Assembly: GCA_964615975.1 (NCBI GenBank)
Contig: CAZTTH010000017.1
Coordinates: 1-64,000 of the forward strand
DNA from: CAZTTH01 sp964615975
GTDB lineage: Bacteria; Verrucomicrobiota; Lentisphaeria; JABSQK01; JAJFLO01
Direction of reading: 5' to 3'
DNA length: 64,000 nucleotides
In this document: in pieces, positions 1 through 8,605 of the stretch
How positions within the stretch are numbered: the first letter of the stretch is position 1
How the letters are laid out: each line of letters begins with the position of its first letter
Made by a program: the position numbers and the translations under genes
The notes under the pieces: model-generated
The model's input: only the letters and a program-made list of their open reading frames with translations
What the model was told of the DNA's origin: nothing
The model's database searches: none

Positions 1-339
1 GGATTCGGCGGGCATATTAATCGGGACGATCACATTGTCGGCAAAAACTGGAAGGATTGGATCATGGCGGGTATGCGACGGGAAGTAGAGGAAGAATTAC
101 CCGGGATAGATTTGAGCCAGGAACCCCAACTGCTTGGCATTATCAATGAAGAACATACAGAGGTCGGCAAAGTCCATCTTGGTATCGTGTTTTCGCTCAA
201 GTTAGGATCAATACCTTGTAGATTACCTGATGATGAATTATCCGAGCTGATCTGGATTGACGACATTACTCTATCCACATTATGCAGCCAACATGAACTG
301 GAAAAATGGTCAGAACTGGCCCTCCGGTTGATTGGTTGA
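1..339 (+). CDS. Nudix-family hydrolase, C-terminal part (5' end outside window)
   Basis: The reading frame is open from the first base, so this is the last ~112 residues of a longer protein. It begins with GFGGHI, then after an Asp-rich stretch reads GMRREVEEELPGI, matching the RExxEE core of the Nudix box. The Nudix box binds the divalent metal used to hydrolyse nucleoside-diphosphate-linked substrates. The spacing GGHI...REVEEEL resembles the MutT-like group often annotated as predicted phosphoesterase; the substrate cannot be told. The next gene, cas10, starts 158 bases downstream behind a possible promoter, so a link to the CRISPR operon is not implied. Confidence 0.7.
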   Translation, partial: GFGGHINRDDHIVGKNWKDWIMAGMRREVEEELPGIDLSQEPQLLGIINEEHTEVGKVHLGIVFSLKLGSIPCRLPDDELSELIWIDDITLSTLCSQHELEKWSELALRLIG

Positions 340-403
340 AACCAGTTAAAACTGAAGTCAATTGGATTTTAGAAATCTGATACCGTTTTAGTCGTCAGTA
401 AGT

Positions 404-409
404 TATAAT
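404..409 (+). promoter_or_regulatory. possible -10 element upstream of the cmr operon
   Basis: A perfect TATAAT lies 89 bases before the cas10 start, in the 158-base gap after the Nudix gene. No good -35 hexamer is present at 16-18 bases upstream, so this is a candidate only. It is the only recognisable promoter-like signal in that gap. Confidence 0.3.
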
Positions 410-497
410 GACATGGGGAAATCAAAGCTCAGGCCAACCGATCAGATAACGCGTGCAACCAATCAATTCCCCATAAAAGAGATACAAATCCTCATAC

Positions 498-3275
498 ATG
501 ATTCATCACGACGATACATTCTGGAAACATAAACTGCTGGTGATACTGAAAAGTAGTCGGGGAAAGTTTGATAATATTTCTCCGCGGAGTGAGGCTCTCC
601 TGGCCTATGCCCAAACCATCGGATTGAATGTGGCTGAGCTGGCGGATTGGGACTTCGAAGTCAGTAAGTCCGCGGCAGTCATCGATGGTTTCCCATTCCC
701 AAAATCAGTTGAATTGCCGGTCTCACAAGCCACGGCGGAATCTGGCTGCCATACCTTTAAACATCCGTTTTGCGGCTCCGCAATATCGCTTATTACACCT
801 CAAGCTGCCCCGGCACTTGAGGAATCAATATACAACGATTCACTGGCTGCCATCAATCTCGATGCCCTGCCGGAAGAACGCCGCTGGTGGGCGAGATACT
901 TTCTCCATTGGCGGTTCTGGCCAATCTTAAGCGCTGTACGTTCACCGGCGCTGGCGTATCTTCCCGCTGACCGGCGGATGCCCGATCACACTGTGTGGAA
1001 TCACATGAATCTGGCTGCCGCCCTGGAAGGCTGCCGGAAAAAGAATCAAGAACTGAAACCCGCATTTCTCATGCTGCAACTGGAAGGCGCTGATGATTTT
1101 ATCTCGCAGGCACACCGTCATGAGGATATGGTGTCAGGAAGCCTGCTGCTTTCCTGGCTGATGATCCATGCCATCAAGACGATCACGGATCGCATCGGTC
1201 CAGACGCCATCATCCATCCCAGTCTTCGTGGACAACCGCTCTTCGATCTGCTTCATTGTGAGGACTTATACGAATTAATCAGGTTTCAGGATAAATCGGG
1301 AGCATCATTATCGTTAGGTCAGCGCCTGCGGCATTCTTTCCATAATCCATTTGCGGAAATGTTTCACTGTGAGAACGCAACAGAACTAGAACACGAAATC
1401 CCCGCCATCCCCCAACAGTTCCTTGCCCTCGTCCCGGCTTTCCGCGCCAAAGAATTGGCTAAACTGGCGGAACAGGCGGTTATCGACTCCCTCACCGCGG
1501 TAGGCGCCCGCTGTTGGCATTGGCTGCGGAACGAGGCAGAAAAAGCCGGCATTGCCCCGGATGAAGCACAACTCTGGCAGCATCGCTGGGAACAACAAAT
1601 TGTCCGTTTCCCACGGATCACCTGGCAGGTGACCCCCTGGCTGATGACGACTTCAACCGCAATGGATGTGTATCGGCAATTGCCGCTCAATCGGGCTGGT
1701 CGTCCCGATTCGCCGCCACCGATTGAAACCCTGGAACTAATGACCAGGTTCATCTGTACAACGATGCCCTGGCTGGATCGCGATCGCCAGTTTTTTGCCG
1801 AGGACACCAAGATCGAACTTGCCACTCCCTGGTACAATTGGCTGATTCATTATGCGATCGCCGATTTTTCTCTTGCCTGCAGAGGTTTGACAGTTGACTT
1901 TATCCAATGGGATAGTGACGACCAACATACCGGAATCATCAAGGATTCATTAACCGGCCGGGAAGAAATAATTGGCAATGAAACTTTCTGGCAATATCTA
2001 ACCACAAATCACCGGCACCTATTCAGTCCGGATACCCACCGTCTGGGAGCAATGAATTTGATAAAACGATTATGGCGCCGCAACGGGGTTTTAAACAAAG
2101 ATCGGGATTCCCTTCTCCTTAATCCAAACGGAAGGGAAATTCTCGACGGCAGGGAAAAAATGCCTGCCGCGATGACCGCCAATTCCCAGGGTGCAGTTCA
2201 GGGAAAAACCACACCGGTAACGTCGTCGGTTCCCCTAACCGCGGTGATCATGCTGGATGGTGATGACATCCGCAAATGGCTTGATGGTGAGATGGGGGCT
2301 GATTTCCTTGACCAGCTTGAGCCAAAGTTGAAAGCATACTTTGAAAAACTAGAACTAGGGGAAATGAAGCAGCCGTTTCTACCCTCGCATCATCTCGAAT
2401 TCAGTGAAGCGCTCGCCAACTTTGCCCTTCATGTCGTGCCGCCAATCATGCGGCAATACCAGGGTCAGGTTATCTCTGCCGGCGGTGACACCGTGCTGGC
2501 AATGACATCCGCCAGCGCTGCCATACCATGTGCCTCGACTTTGCGAGCCGGGTTTCGCGGGGATACAAAAGATTTGTTCGATCCCTGCCTGACTGCCACC
2601 CAATTGCATACCTTGTTTCAAGATCATCCCGGCTTCATGCATGTCAATTATTTGCCGCACCCGGTGCTGGTTCCTGGTCCACGCGTGGAGATCAGCGCCG
2701 GAATTGCCATCGGCGCCACCGGACAACCTTACTCCATCTTGATATCCGCTGCCCGGCAGGCGCTGCAACGAGCAAAAACCGAGTATGGACGTGGCGCGCT
2801 TGCGGTAACCGTGCTAAAAATAAATGGGAAATCATTGACATGGGGCGCCAATTGGAACACTTCAGCACTGCCCCTGTATTTTATCCTGCGGTCATTGTAT
2901 TCACCCACAGCGAATCATATGGAAAAAGTTCAAAACAACCGACAGGGAAAAAAGCTTACCTTGTCCTCAGTTCATCAGTTTGTCCAATCCCTGGCGGAAC
3001 GACTGGCTCCCTATCGATTCCAAGATAAGCATCCGCCGGCATCCGGATTTGATGCCGCGGAGATTGTGCGGGAGGAATTCAGGCAGGCAATGCGCCAATG
3101 TGATCAGCGAGGCGTATGGTGGAACTCCCAGGAAGCGATTGAGTTACAGACCATGGCTTGCGCTTATCTCGACCAATTGAAGCACCAATGTGAGCGCAAC
3201 GGACATCTCGGAGCGTTTGCTGATTTCATCAACCTGTTTTTCCTGGCAGACTATCTTAATACATCTGAGAAATGA
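498..3275 (+). CDS. cas10: Type III-B CRISPR effector large subunit Cas10 (Cmr2) with altered GGDD motif
   Basis: Cas10/Cmr2 is the large subunit of the Cmr complex. In active family members an HD domain cuts ssDNA and a palm domain with GGDD makes cyclic oligoadenylates. This 925-residue protein starts with the Cmr2-like FWKHKLLVIL, but where the HD-type HDPP motif usually follows it reads KSSRGK, so the HD nuclease looks lost. The palm region keeps DGDDIRKWL at residues 587-595, but the catalytic loop reads AGGDTVLAM, with GGDT at 662-665 instead of GGDD. The C-terminal helical region (residues ~750-925) is intact. No clear four-Cys zinc ribbon was seen. It is the first gene of the operon; cmr3 starts one base after its stop. 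Family assignment is firm. Loss of catalysis is inferred from the motifs. Confidence 0.93.
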   Translation: MIHHDDTFWKHKLLVILKSSRGKFDNISPRSEALLAYAQTIGLNVAELADWDFEVSKSAAVIDGFPFPKSVELPVSQATAESGCHTFKHPFCGSAISLITPQAAPALEESIYNDSLAAINLDALPEERRWWARYFLHWRFWPILSAVRSPALAYLPADRRMPDHTVWNHMNLAAALEGCRKKNQELKPAFLMLQLEGADDFISQAHRHEDMVSGSLLLSWLMIHAIKTITDRIGPDAIIHPSLRGQPLFDLLHCEDLYELIRFQDKSGASLSLGQRLRHSFHNPFAEMFHCENATELEHEIPAIPQQFLALVPAFRAKELAKLAEQAVIDSLTAVGARCWHWLRNEAEKAGIAPDEAQLWQHRWEQQIVRFPRITWQVTPWLMTTSTAMDVYRQLPLNRAGRPDSPPPIETLELMTRFICTTMPWLDRDRQFFAEDTKIELATPWYNWLIHYAIADFSLACRGLTVDFIQWDSDDQHTGIIKDSLTGREEIIGNETFWQYLTTNHRHLFSPDTHRLGAMNLIKRLWRRNGVLNKDRDSLLLNPNGREILDGREKMPAAMTANSQGAVQGKTTPVTSSVPLTAVIMLDGDDIRKWLDGEMGADFLDQLEPKLKAYFEKLELGEMKQPFLPSHHLEFSEALANFALHVVPPIMRQYQGQVISAGGDTVLAMTSASAAIPCASTLRAGFRGDTKDLFDPCLTATQLHTLFQDHPGFMHVNYLPHPVLVPGPRVEISAGIAIGATGQPYSILISAARQALQRAKTEYGRGALAVTVLKINGKSLTWGANWNTSALPLYFILRSLYSPTANHMEKVQNNRQGKKLTLSSVHQFVQSLAERLAPYRFQDKHPPASGFDAAEIVREEFRQAMRQCDQRGVWWNSQEAIELQTMACAYLDQLKHQCERNGHLGAFADFINLFFLADYLNTSEK

Positions 3276-3276
3276 C

Positions 3277-4728
3277 ATGATCAACCTGCATCAGTTACAA
3301 ATTGATCCCAACGATGGCCTGTATTTTGGTGATCACGGCGGTATCCCCCGACCTGGAATAAACGATGGTGATCCATGGCCATTGCCGACAGGGCTGCACA
3401 ACGCGCTGCTGGCAGCCATGCACGAACGCTGGCCAGAACGTCAACAGTGGGAATTTCATCATCCATTTCGCGCCCTGCCGGGAAGCCAGGATAAAAACAC
3501 CCGAAGTTCATTGCGTTTCGGCGGCCTGAAAACCATCGGGCTTTTCCCGCAAAAAGACAGTCAATGGTATTTTCCCATGCCCGCGGATGTCATGCCATAT
3601 GAAGGAAATATTGACCTCGCCAAACCGGGAAATTTGTCCACTGGCAGCGGGAACAATCTGCCTAAACCATTGTGTTTTAATCTCATTGATCCCTTTCCTC
3701 CGACACGGCACAACCCTGAATATTGGCTCAGCCGGACAGCCTATCAATATTACTTGCAAGGACACTTGAATTTTATCACAACACCGGCCAATGAACTCTA
3801 TTTTGCCGAGCATCATTCTGGTTACACTTATTCCTCACAAACCTCAAGATTGATAGACCAGCCCTTCCATCGCCACCGTTGTATACGACTGCAACCCGGA
3901 GTCAGCATGGCTGGAGTGGCTGAGTGCATTGCCATCAAACACAATCCCGGAATTGAAAGCGGAGTGGGCGGAAGATCCGAGGAAAAGGAACACGAAGAAA
4001 CGGCAGGACGGAATTCTGCTAGCACCAGCAACGCGAATCGCGCAAGAACTCAAACCAGGAAAACAGCGACTGATGTGCTTCAGTGTTTTCTGGCAGAGGG
4101 GAAGGCAGCGATTGCCATGGGCGGGCGGCGAACCATGGCGTATGTTCGACACGCTGTAGTTTCTCAATATGAAATGGTTAACAGCATTTTCCCCAAATAC
4201 CCCAATAGAAACATTTATCCACTGAACATCAAATGGGTGTTGTTAACTCCGGCGATATTTCGCATTCATCCCATTCATCGGCAAAAGTCGTTAGTGAATC
4301 AGTCGTTGCCGCCTGAACCGGGCTGGCTCCCGGATTGGGTCGACCATGAGAGCGGTGCAGTCAAACTGCCTTCATCGTATCCTCCCCGACGGGTTGGGGA
4401 AAAGCGGCAAGACTGGCATCGGCGCTTTCAGGCAATCCCACCGATCAATGCGCGATTGGTAGCCGCGCGAATAAACCCGCCGCTGACACTGTCTGGTTTG
4501 AAACTTGATGCCGGACATGTATCACCCGGCAGACCAAAGCCAACCTATCGCGCAGTTCCCGCCGGCAGTGTGTATTATTTTCAAGCGGCGACCACCAGCG
4601 CCGCCGGATTATTGTTTGACGCATTGAATTGCTGTCCACGCAGTGCCATTATGGGAGAAAAAGGATGGGGTGTTGGTGTCTGTGGAATCTGGAATGAAAA
4701 TCAACCTGAATCATCACTGTTAAGTTGA
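3277..4728 (+). CDS. cmr3: Type III-B CRISPR RAMP protein Cmr3 with long hydrophilic insert
   Basis: Cmr3 sits at the foot of the Cmr complex and contacts the 5' tag of the crRNA. The ATG at 3277, one base after the cas10 stop, is preferred over an in-frame start 87 bases earlier inside cas10. Cmr3 hallmarks are present: an N-terminal RAMP region, CIRLQPGVSM before a strand, a GG-containing strand at 282-283 (AAIAMGGRRTMAYVR), LLTPAIF at 322-328, and PKPTYRAVPAGSVYYF near the end. At 483 residues it is longer than the usual 320-400. Residues ~219-278 are unusually rich in Ser, Thr, Arg, Glu and Asn. Over the same bases the +1 frame is open for 100 codons and reads more like folded protein, so a pair of compensating frameshifts or a true insert are both possible. 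Confidence 0.88.
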   Translation: MINLHQLQIDPNDGLYFGDHGGIPRPGINDGDPWPLPTGLHNALLAAMHERWPERQQWEFHHPFRALPGSQDKNTRSSLRFGGLKTIGLFPQKDSQWYFPMPADVMPYEGNIDLAKPGNLSTGSGNNLPKPLCFNLIDPFPPTRHNPEYWLSRTAYQYYLQGHLNFITTPANELYFAEHHSGYTYSSQTSRLIDQPFHRHRCIRLQPGVSMAGVAECIAIKHNPGIESGVGGRSEEKEHEETAGRNSASTSNANRARTQTRKTATDVLQCFLAEGKAAIAMGGRRTMAYVRHAVVSQYEMVNSIFPKYPNRNIYPLNIKWVLLTPAIFRIHPIHRQKSLVNQSLPPEPGWLPDWVDHESGAVKLPSSYPPRRVGEKRQDWHRRFQAIPPINARLVAARINPPLTLSGLKLDAGHVSPGRPKPTYRAVPAGSVYYFQAATTSAAGLLFDALNCCPRSAIMGEKGWGVGVCGIWNENQPESSLLS

Positions 4729-4735
4729 GGAGTTT

Positions 4736-5602
4736 ATGGAACAACAAACAATGTTTTTATTTACCCGCACCCCGCTCCATGTGGGCGCCGGGGAATCGGT
4801 CGGTTATCTCGATCGTCCAATTCGACGCGAGCCTCATACACGCATCCCAATCATCCCAGGCAGCACATTAAAAGGGGTCTTGCGAAATCGCGAAGAATGG
4901 ACAGAGGCGGATAGAGACTGGTTATTCGGCAGTTTATCAGGGCAGAGCGGCGCGCTTTCAATCGGTGAGGCGCGGGTGCTGGCATTTCCGGTTCGCTCGG
5001 CCAAGGGCAGTTTTGCCTGGATCACCTGCCCCATGGTATTGAAACGATTTATTCGTGACACTGACACGGCGGTAACCCTGAATGAGTTGAGCATTGATGA
5101 GAGCCTACTTGAAGCCCTGGGCGGCGACAAAGTGACATTAAAGAACGATAAAATCGTACTCGAAGAATATGCCTTTGCCCGCCGGCAGGACAGTCGTGAT
5201 TATCTCGCTGTCATTGAACCCTTGCTGGTTGATATCCTGCCCGATGACCCCGTTTGGCAGGAATTGCCGGGACGTCTGGTAATCGTCGCCAACGGTCAGT
5301 ACTCTTATTTTGTCCAACATGCCTGTGAAATTTCACAGCATATCGAAGTCGACGATGCCACCGGAGTGGCACGGGACAACTCCTCGCGCAATCAGGAAAA
5401 TGTACCCTCGGAAACCATGTTTCATGGCATGATCGGCGCTCATGATGGTAATGGCAAGGCTGCCAGTGCCGCTTTGCGAACCTTGGCTCCACTGCATCTC
5501 AATGTGTTGCAAATCGGCGCCAACGAATCAACGGGACTGGGGTGGTGCACCTGGATTTATCCATTGGCTGAAGGAGGGGAATATGGCATATCAAAACCTT
5601 GA
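4736..5602 (+). CDS. cmr4: Type III-B CRISPR backbone RAMP protein Cmr4 (target RNase)
   Basis: Cmr4 is present in several copies along the Cmr backbone and cleaves the crRNA-bound target RNA at 6-nt steps. The protein has 288 residues, the normal size. Near the N-terminus it carries HVGAGESVGYLDRPIRRE followed by IPGSTLKGVLR, the classic Cmr4 signature. Asp26 in this motif is at the position of the catalytic Asp of characterised Cmr4 proteins, so target RNA cutting should be retained. The C-terminal Gly-rich turn reads GANESTGLGWC. The start follows a GAGGAG ribosome-binding site at 4727-4732 and lies 7 bases after cmr3. Confidence 0.95.
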   Translation: MEQQTMFLFTRTPLHVGAGESVGYLDRPIRREPHTRIPIIPGSTLKGVLRNREEWTEADRDWLFGSLSGQSGALSIGEARVLAFPVRSAKGSFAWITCPMVLKRFIRDTDTAVTLNELSIDESLLEALGGDKVTLKNDKIVLEEYAFARRQDSRDYLAVIEPLLVDILPDDPVWQELPGRLVIVANGQYSYFVQHACEISQHIEVDDATGVARDNSSRNQENVPSETMFHGMIGAHDGNGKAASAALRTLAPLHLNVLQIGANESTGLGWCTWIYPLAEGGEYGISKP

Positions 5603-5951
5603 ACAAATTCGTGCCGGAAACGCGCTGCGGTCGATTCATCGCCAGGCCCGGCCAGTGACCAAAATCGAAGTCAATAAATTGCCGGCGTTGATTGTGAATC
5701 ATGGATTGTTGGCAACCTCCGCATTAGCCCTGGACAAACGCGGCGGGATTTTAGATGCGATGAATGCGGTGGCCAGGCATTTGGCGGATGAGCGTGTCGG
5801 TCGACTGCAGCCGGAGAATCAAATCTGCGAAAAGATGATTAACGAATTGACCAGTCATCATTCGGACTCCGCCGCGCTCCAACTGGCAACTGCCGAAACC
5901 CTGGAGTTTCTCGCGTACTTGAAACGGTTTGCCATTGATTCCAGGAACTGA
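5583..5951 (+). CDS. cmr5: Type III-B CRISPR small subunit Cmr5
   Basis: Cmr5 is the small helical subunit that lines the Cmr filament opposite Cmr4. The ATG at 5583 gives 122 residues, the usual size, and is preceded by a strong AAGGAGGGG site at 5571-5579. An upstream in-frame start at 5442 would lie deep inside cmr4 and was rejected. The N-terminus (YQNLEQIRAGNAL) follows the family pattern in which a helix with RA near residue 11 opens the protein; the rest is helical. The first 20 bases overlap the end of cmr4, which suggests translational coupling. Confidence 0.88.
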   Translation: MAYQNLEQIRAGNALRSIHRQARPVTKIEVNKLPALIVNHGLLATSALALDKRGGILDAMNAVARHLADERVGRLQPENQICEKMINELTSHHSDSAALQLATAETLEFLAYLKRFAIDSRN

Positions 5952-6046
5952 TGGATAAGAGCATGGAAACGGTAGCCAAGCTCAGCGTTTCATTGTATGT
6001 CCCAACTTATGATCCCGGTATACAGGAAAAACCAGGCGTTATTTAA
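5951..6046 (+). CDS. possible 31-residue ORF coupled to cmr5
   Basis: An ATG overlaps the cmr5 stop as TGATG, the usual arrangement for reinitiation, and opens a 31-codon frame ending in TAA 16 bases before cmr6. The peptide (starting MDKSMETVAKLSVSLY) has no recognisable domain. It may be a small coupled peptide, the remnant of a lost gene, or chance. Support rests only on the overlap and position. Confidence 0.25.
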   Translation: MDKSMETVAKLSVSLYVPTYDPGIQEKPGVI

Positions 6047-6062
6047 ATTTAGGTAAAAGTTC

Positions 6063-7361
6063 ATGCCCAATATTCCTCAAGATACTCAAGACGCCCTGAT
6101 TGCGAATAATCAAAATTCCATCCTTGATCAGTGCGATTCCCGATCCCTGTTGTTGGAACGATATGGAGATCCAGGCATCGATCACGCGCGTCGATCGACC
6201 TATCTGCGACACGCGATTGCCAAGTCATACTTACCCCATAAATTGAATGCCTGGCGCCGTTTTCTCTTTGACGGACTGGCATTAAAACCGGACGAGTTGG
6301 TCGCCGCCCGTTTGCAGTCGCGCCTGATCCTCAATGCTGAAGCGGGGATCATCGAAAAGGCGGGGATCTGTATCGATCGTTTCTCCGGAATACCTTATAT
6401 CCCTGGCAGCGCGATCAAAGGGAGTGCCCGGCGTTATGCCATGATCGGTCTCGAGGATGCAATTTCCGCGGATGAAAAGATCAAGGTGCTGATTGCCATC
6501 TCGCTGATCTTTGGTTGGGGCGAGAAAGAGTGGATTGGCGACATGAGTGAACGCCATCGGACATCATGTCAAGGACCATTGCTCAATGACCTGCAATCGG
6601 ATATTGCCACCGCATGTGGGAAACACTGGGACCACGTCCGCTCACAGACCCAAAAACAATTGCTGGAAATCCTCTTGCGCAAGTCATCACAGCGGCAGCA
6701 AGTGAATGTGATATGGAACCAGCATCTGTCCTTTTATTCCGGCGGCATTCGTTTCTTACCGGCTTATCCCCTGCCGGAAAAGGATACAAGTCAATATGAA
6801 TTTGAATTGGATGTCATCTCCTGTCATCATGAAAGATACTACCAGGGTGAAACCGATTTTGAACAGGCGCCAGATACAGAAACTCCCTTAACTACTGTTT
6901 TTCCAGCCTTGAAATCCCAGCGAATCTTTATCTTTCCGGTGTTGGGTAAAGATCCACTCATGCGTCAACTCGCCAAAGAGTGGCTGATTGGCGGCTTGTC
7001 ATTTCTGGGAATTGGCGGCAGGACCAGCGCCGGCTATGGCCGGTTTGAACATCTGCCGAACTCTGCTGAACTTGAGGCCTGGTATCAGGATTTTCTTCAT
7101 AAGACCATACAACCGGACCCCAAGCTCATTAAGAGCTTCAATGAGCTTAATGACGAACAAATGCGGTATAAAATCAAGGAATTTGAATTCGAAATCCGCT
7201 TTTGGAATGCGGCCTACGATGATACCTATAAATTCACTCTGCTGCACTTTTGTACCGTCGTAAAACCAGAGATTTATGAGCAGGAGAAAACCAATCCCAA
7301 GTCGAAGATCGTCCGTGCGATCGAAAATCTGCTAAGTTATTTTGCGAGATCGGATATGTAA
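6063..7361 (+). CDS. cmr6: Type III-B CRISPR RAMP protein Cmr6 with C-terminal extension
   Basis: Cmr6 caps the head of the Cmr complex together with Cmr1. The central signature is clear: a strand with RLILNAEAG, then GICIDRFSGIPYIPGSAIKG at residues 101-120, a conserved SGGIRFLPAYP and DVISCHHERYY region, and the Gly-rich loop GIGGRTSAGYGRF. The protein has 432 residues, longer than many family members. About 85 residues follow the Gly-rich loop and are helical and charged (FNELNDEQMRYKIKEF), an extension of unknown role. The N-terminal ~60 residues are the usual helical Cmr6 start. Only a weak ribosome-binding site (AGGT) precedes the ATG. Confidence 0.92.
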   Translation: MPNIPQDTQDALIANNQNSILDQCDSRSLLLERYGDPGIDHARRSTYLRHAIAKSYLPHKLNAWRRFLFDGLALKPDELVAARLQSRLILNAEAGIIEKAGICIDRFSGIPYIPGSAIKGSARRYAMIGLEDAISADEKIKVLIAISLIFGWGEKEWIGDMSERHRTSCQGPLLNDLQSDIATACGKHWDHVRSQTQKQLLEILLRKSSQRQQVNVIWNQHLSFYSGGIRFLPAYPLPEKDTSQYEFELDVISCHHERYYQGETDFEQAPDTETPLTTVFPALKSQRIFIFPVLGKDPLMRQLAKEWLIGGLSFLGIGGRTSAGYGRFEHLPNSAELEAWYQDFLHKTIQPDPKLIKSFNELNDEQMRYKIKEFEFEIRFWNAAYDDTYKFTLLHFCTVVKPEIYEQEKTNPKSKIVRAIENLLSYFARSDM

Positions 7362-7560
7362 ATACTTTAACGATGGTTTGAATGGAAGAAATAACCGCGG
7401 ATGATCAACGGGATATTTGCCTGATAATGAAAAAAATTACATCATAAACATATCGCCATTGAAGCATCGGCTCTTGTTTTATATTCAGTCATTTCTGATT
7501 TTCCGTTTACTTCAATGATTGCGCGTTACCGTTCTGCCATATTTCGCCCCACTTTAAGCA

Positions 7561-8559
7561 ATGAAATCTGAAATTATCAAATTAGAACTGATCACCCCAT
7601 GCATGTGCGGCGGCGCGGATCCACAATCTCATGCTGAAATCCGAGTGCCTTCCATCCGCGGTCAATTGCGGTGGTGGTTCCGCCTTCTGGGTGGCTTCAA
7701 ATCATGGGGTGGCATGGCGCTAAAAAAACAGGAAGACCAGGTATTCGGAAGTGCTGCTGGTAAATCCGGATCTGCCAGTCGTTTGTCACTCCATGTCGCG
7801 AACATTCAAATCAACAACAGTAAAAACCTGAATGACCTGACAACCCACATCAATCTTGACAGCAGCTATCTGCTTTTTCCGTTGCGAGAGGTCAAGCGAG
7901 CCATCTTCATAAATAATCCTTTACCGGTGTTCGAACTCCATGTGGGCTGGCACGGCAAACCGGAACAATGGCATGACATACAAGCATTACTCACCGTTTT
8001 TGGCCATCTTGGTTCCTTGGGGTTTCGTTCGCGTCGGGCTCTGGGCGCCTTGTCATTGCCAACTCCGTTTCCATCACTATCTCTAGCTCGAGCTTTGAGT
8101 CGTTTCAAGCTTCCCAATAATCTGATTATAAAGGAATTGCCGGATGGTTCCTACAAAGAAATGAAGACAGTAATCGGGGCCCTGGCTAATTGGCTTAAAA
8201 ACTGGCGCTCACATCTCCGCAATGATCATGCCCGACAGGATCATGACGCCGGATGCAATCGCCATGGCGGGCCAGTATATCGGCCAGCATTGGGATTGCC
8301 CATTGTCCAATCGAAATGGGGCAAGGAGTGGCATTATGATTGGGATCGAAGTTGTAATCGTGGAAAAAATCGCTTTGCTTCACCGATCATTCTGCGCCCT
8401 TATCGCGATGGACGCGGACAATGGCGGGCATTGATTCTCTTTATCGAAGGCCGACGCTGGCCGCAGCATCGCCCAGTCTATATTAATGGTGTGTCAAGAC
8501 CAGTAAAAATGGATTTGTATTCTGCCATGAAGAAAAATTTGCCTGACTTCAAGCCGTGA
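7561..8559 (+). CDS. cmr1: Type III-B CRISPR RAMP protein Cmr1
   Basis: Cmr1 forms the head of the Cmr complex and helps seat the 3' end of the crRNA and the target. The N-terminus is diagnostic: ELITPCMCGGADPQSHAEIR followed by RGQLRWWFRLLGG at residues 33-45, then an FGS strand (QVFGSAAGK). A second RAMP-like loop, LGSLGFRSRRALGAL, lies near residue 155. The length of 332 residues is in the low normal range for Cmr1, which carries two RAMP folds. It is separated from cmr6 by 199 bases, the largest gap inside the operon, in which no other gene is evident. It completes a full set of six Cmr proteins. Confidence 0.92.
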   Translation: MKSEIIKLELITPCMCGGADPQSHAEIRVPSIRGQLRWWFRLLGGFKSWGGMALKKQEDQVFGSAAGKSGSASRLSLHVANIQINNSKNLNDLTTHINLDSSYLLFPLREVKRAIFINNPLPVFELHVGWHGKPEQWHDIQALLTVFGHLGSLGFRSRRALGALSLPTPFPSLSLARALSRFKLPNNLIIKELPDGSYKEMKTVIGALANWLKNWRSHLRNDHARQDHDAGCNRHGGPVYRPALGLPIVQSKWGKEWHYDWDRSCNRGKNRFASPIILRPYRDGRGQWRALILFIEGRRWPQHRPVYINGVSRPVKMDLYSAMKKNLPDFKP

Positions 8560-8569
8560 TGGCAACGGG

Positions 8570-8605
8570 TCAGGTTGATTACAATTTGAAAGTTTCAAAA
8601 CCTGA
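8570..8605 (+). promoter_or_regulatory. nested inverted repeat abutting the start codon of the LplT-Aas fusion gene
   Basis: An inner palindrome TTTGAAA-G-TTTCAAA (8585-8599) is enclosed by arms TCAGGTT (8570-8576) and AACCTGA (8599-8605). The right arm includes the A of the ATG at 8605. In RNA this could fold over the translation start. No T-run follows, so it is not a typical intrinsic terminator. A regulatory role is inferred. Confidence 0.35.

Noticed and set aside
1364..1837. 157-codon frame on the minus strand inside cas10
   Set aside because: It lies wholly opposite a well-supported gene, has no ribosome-binding site and reads as random, Ser/Arg/Cys-rich sequence.
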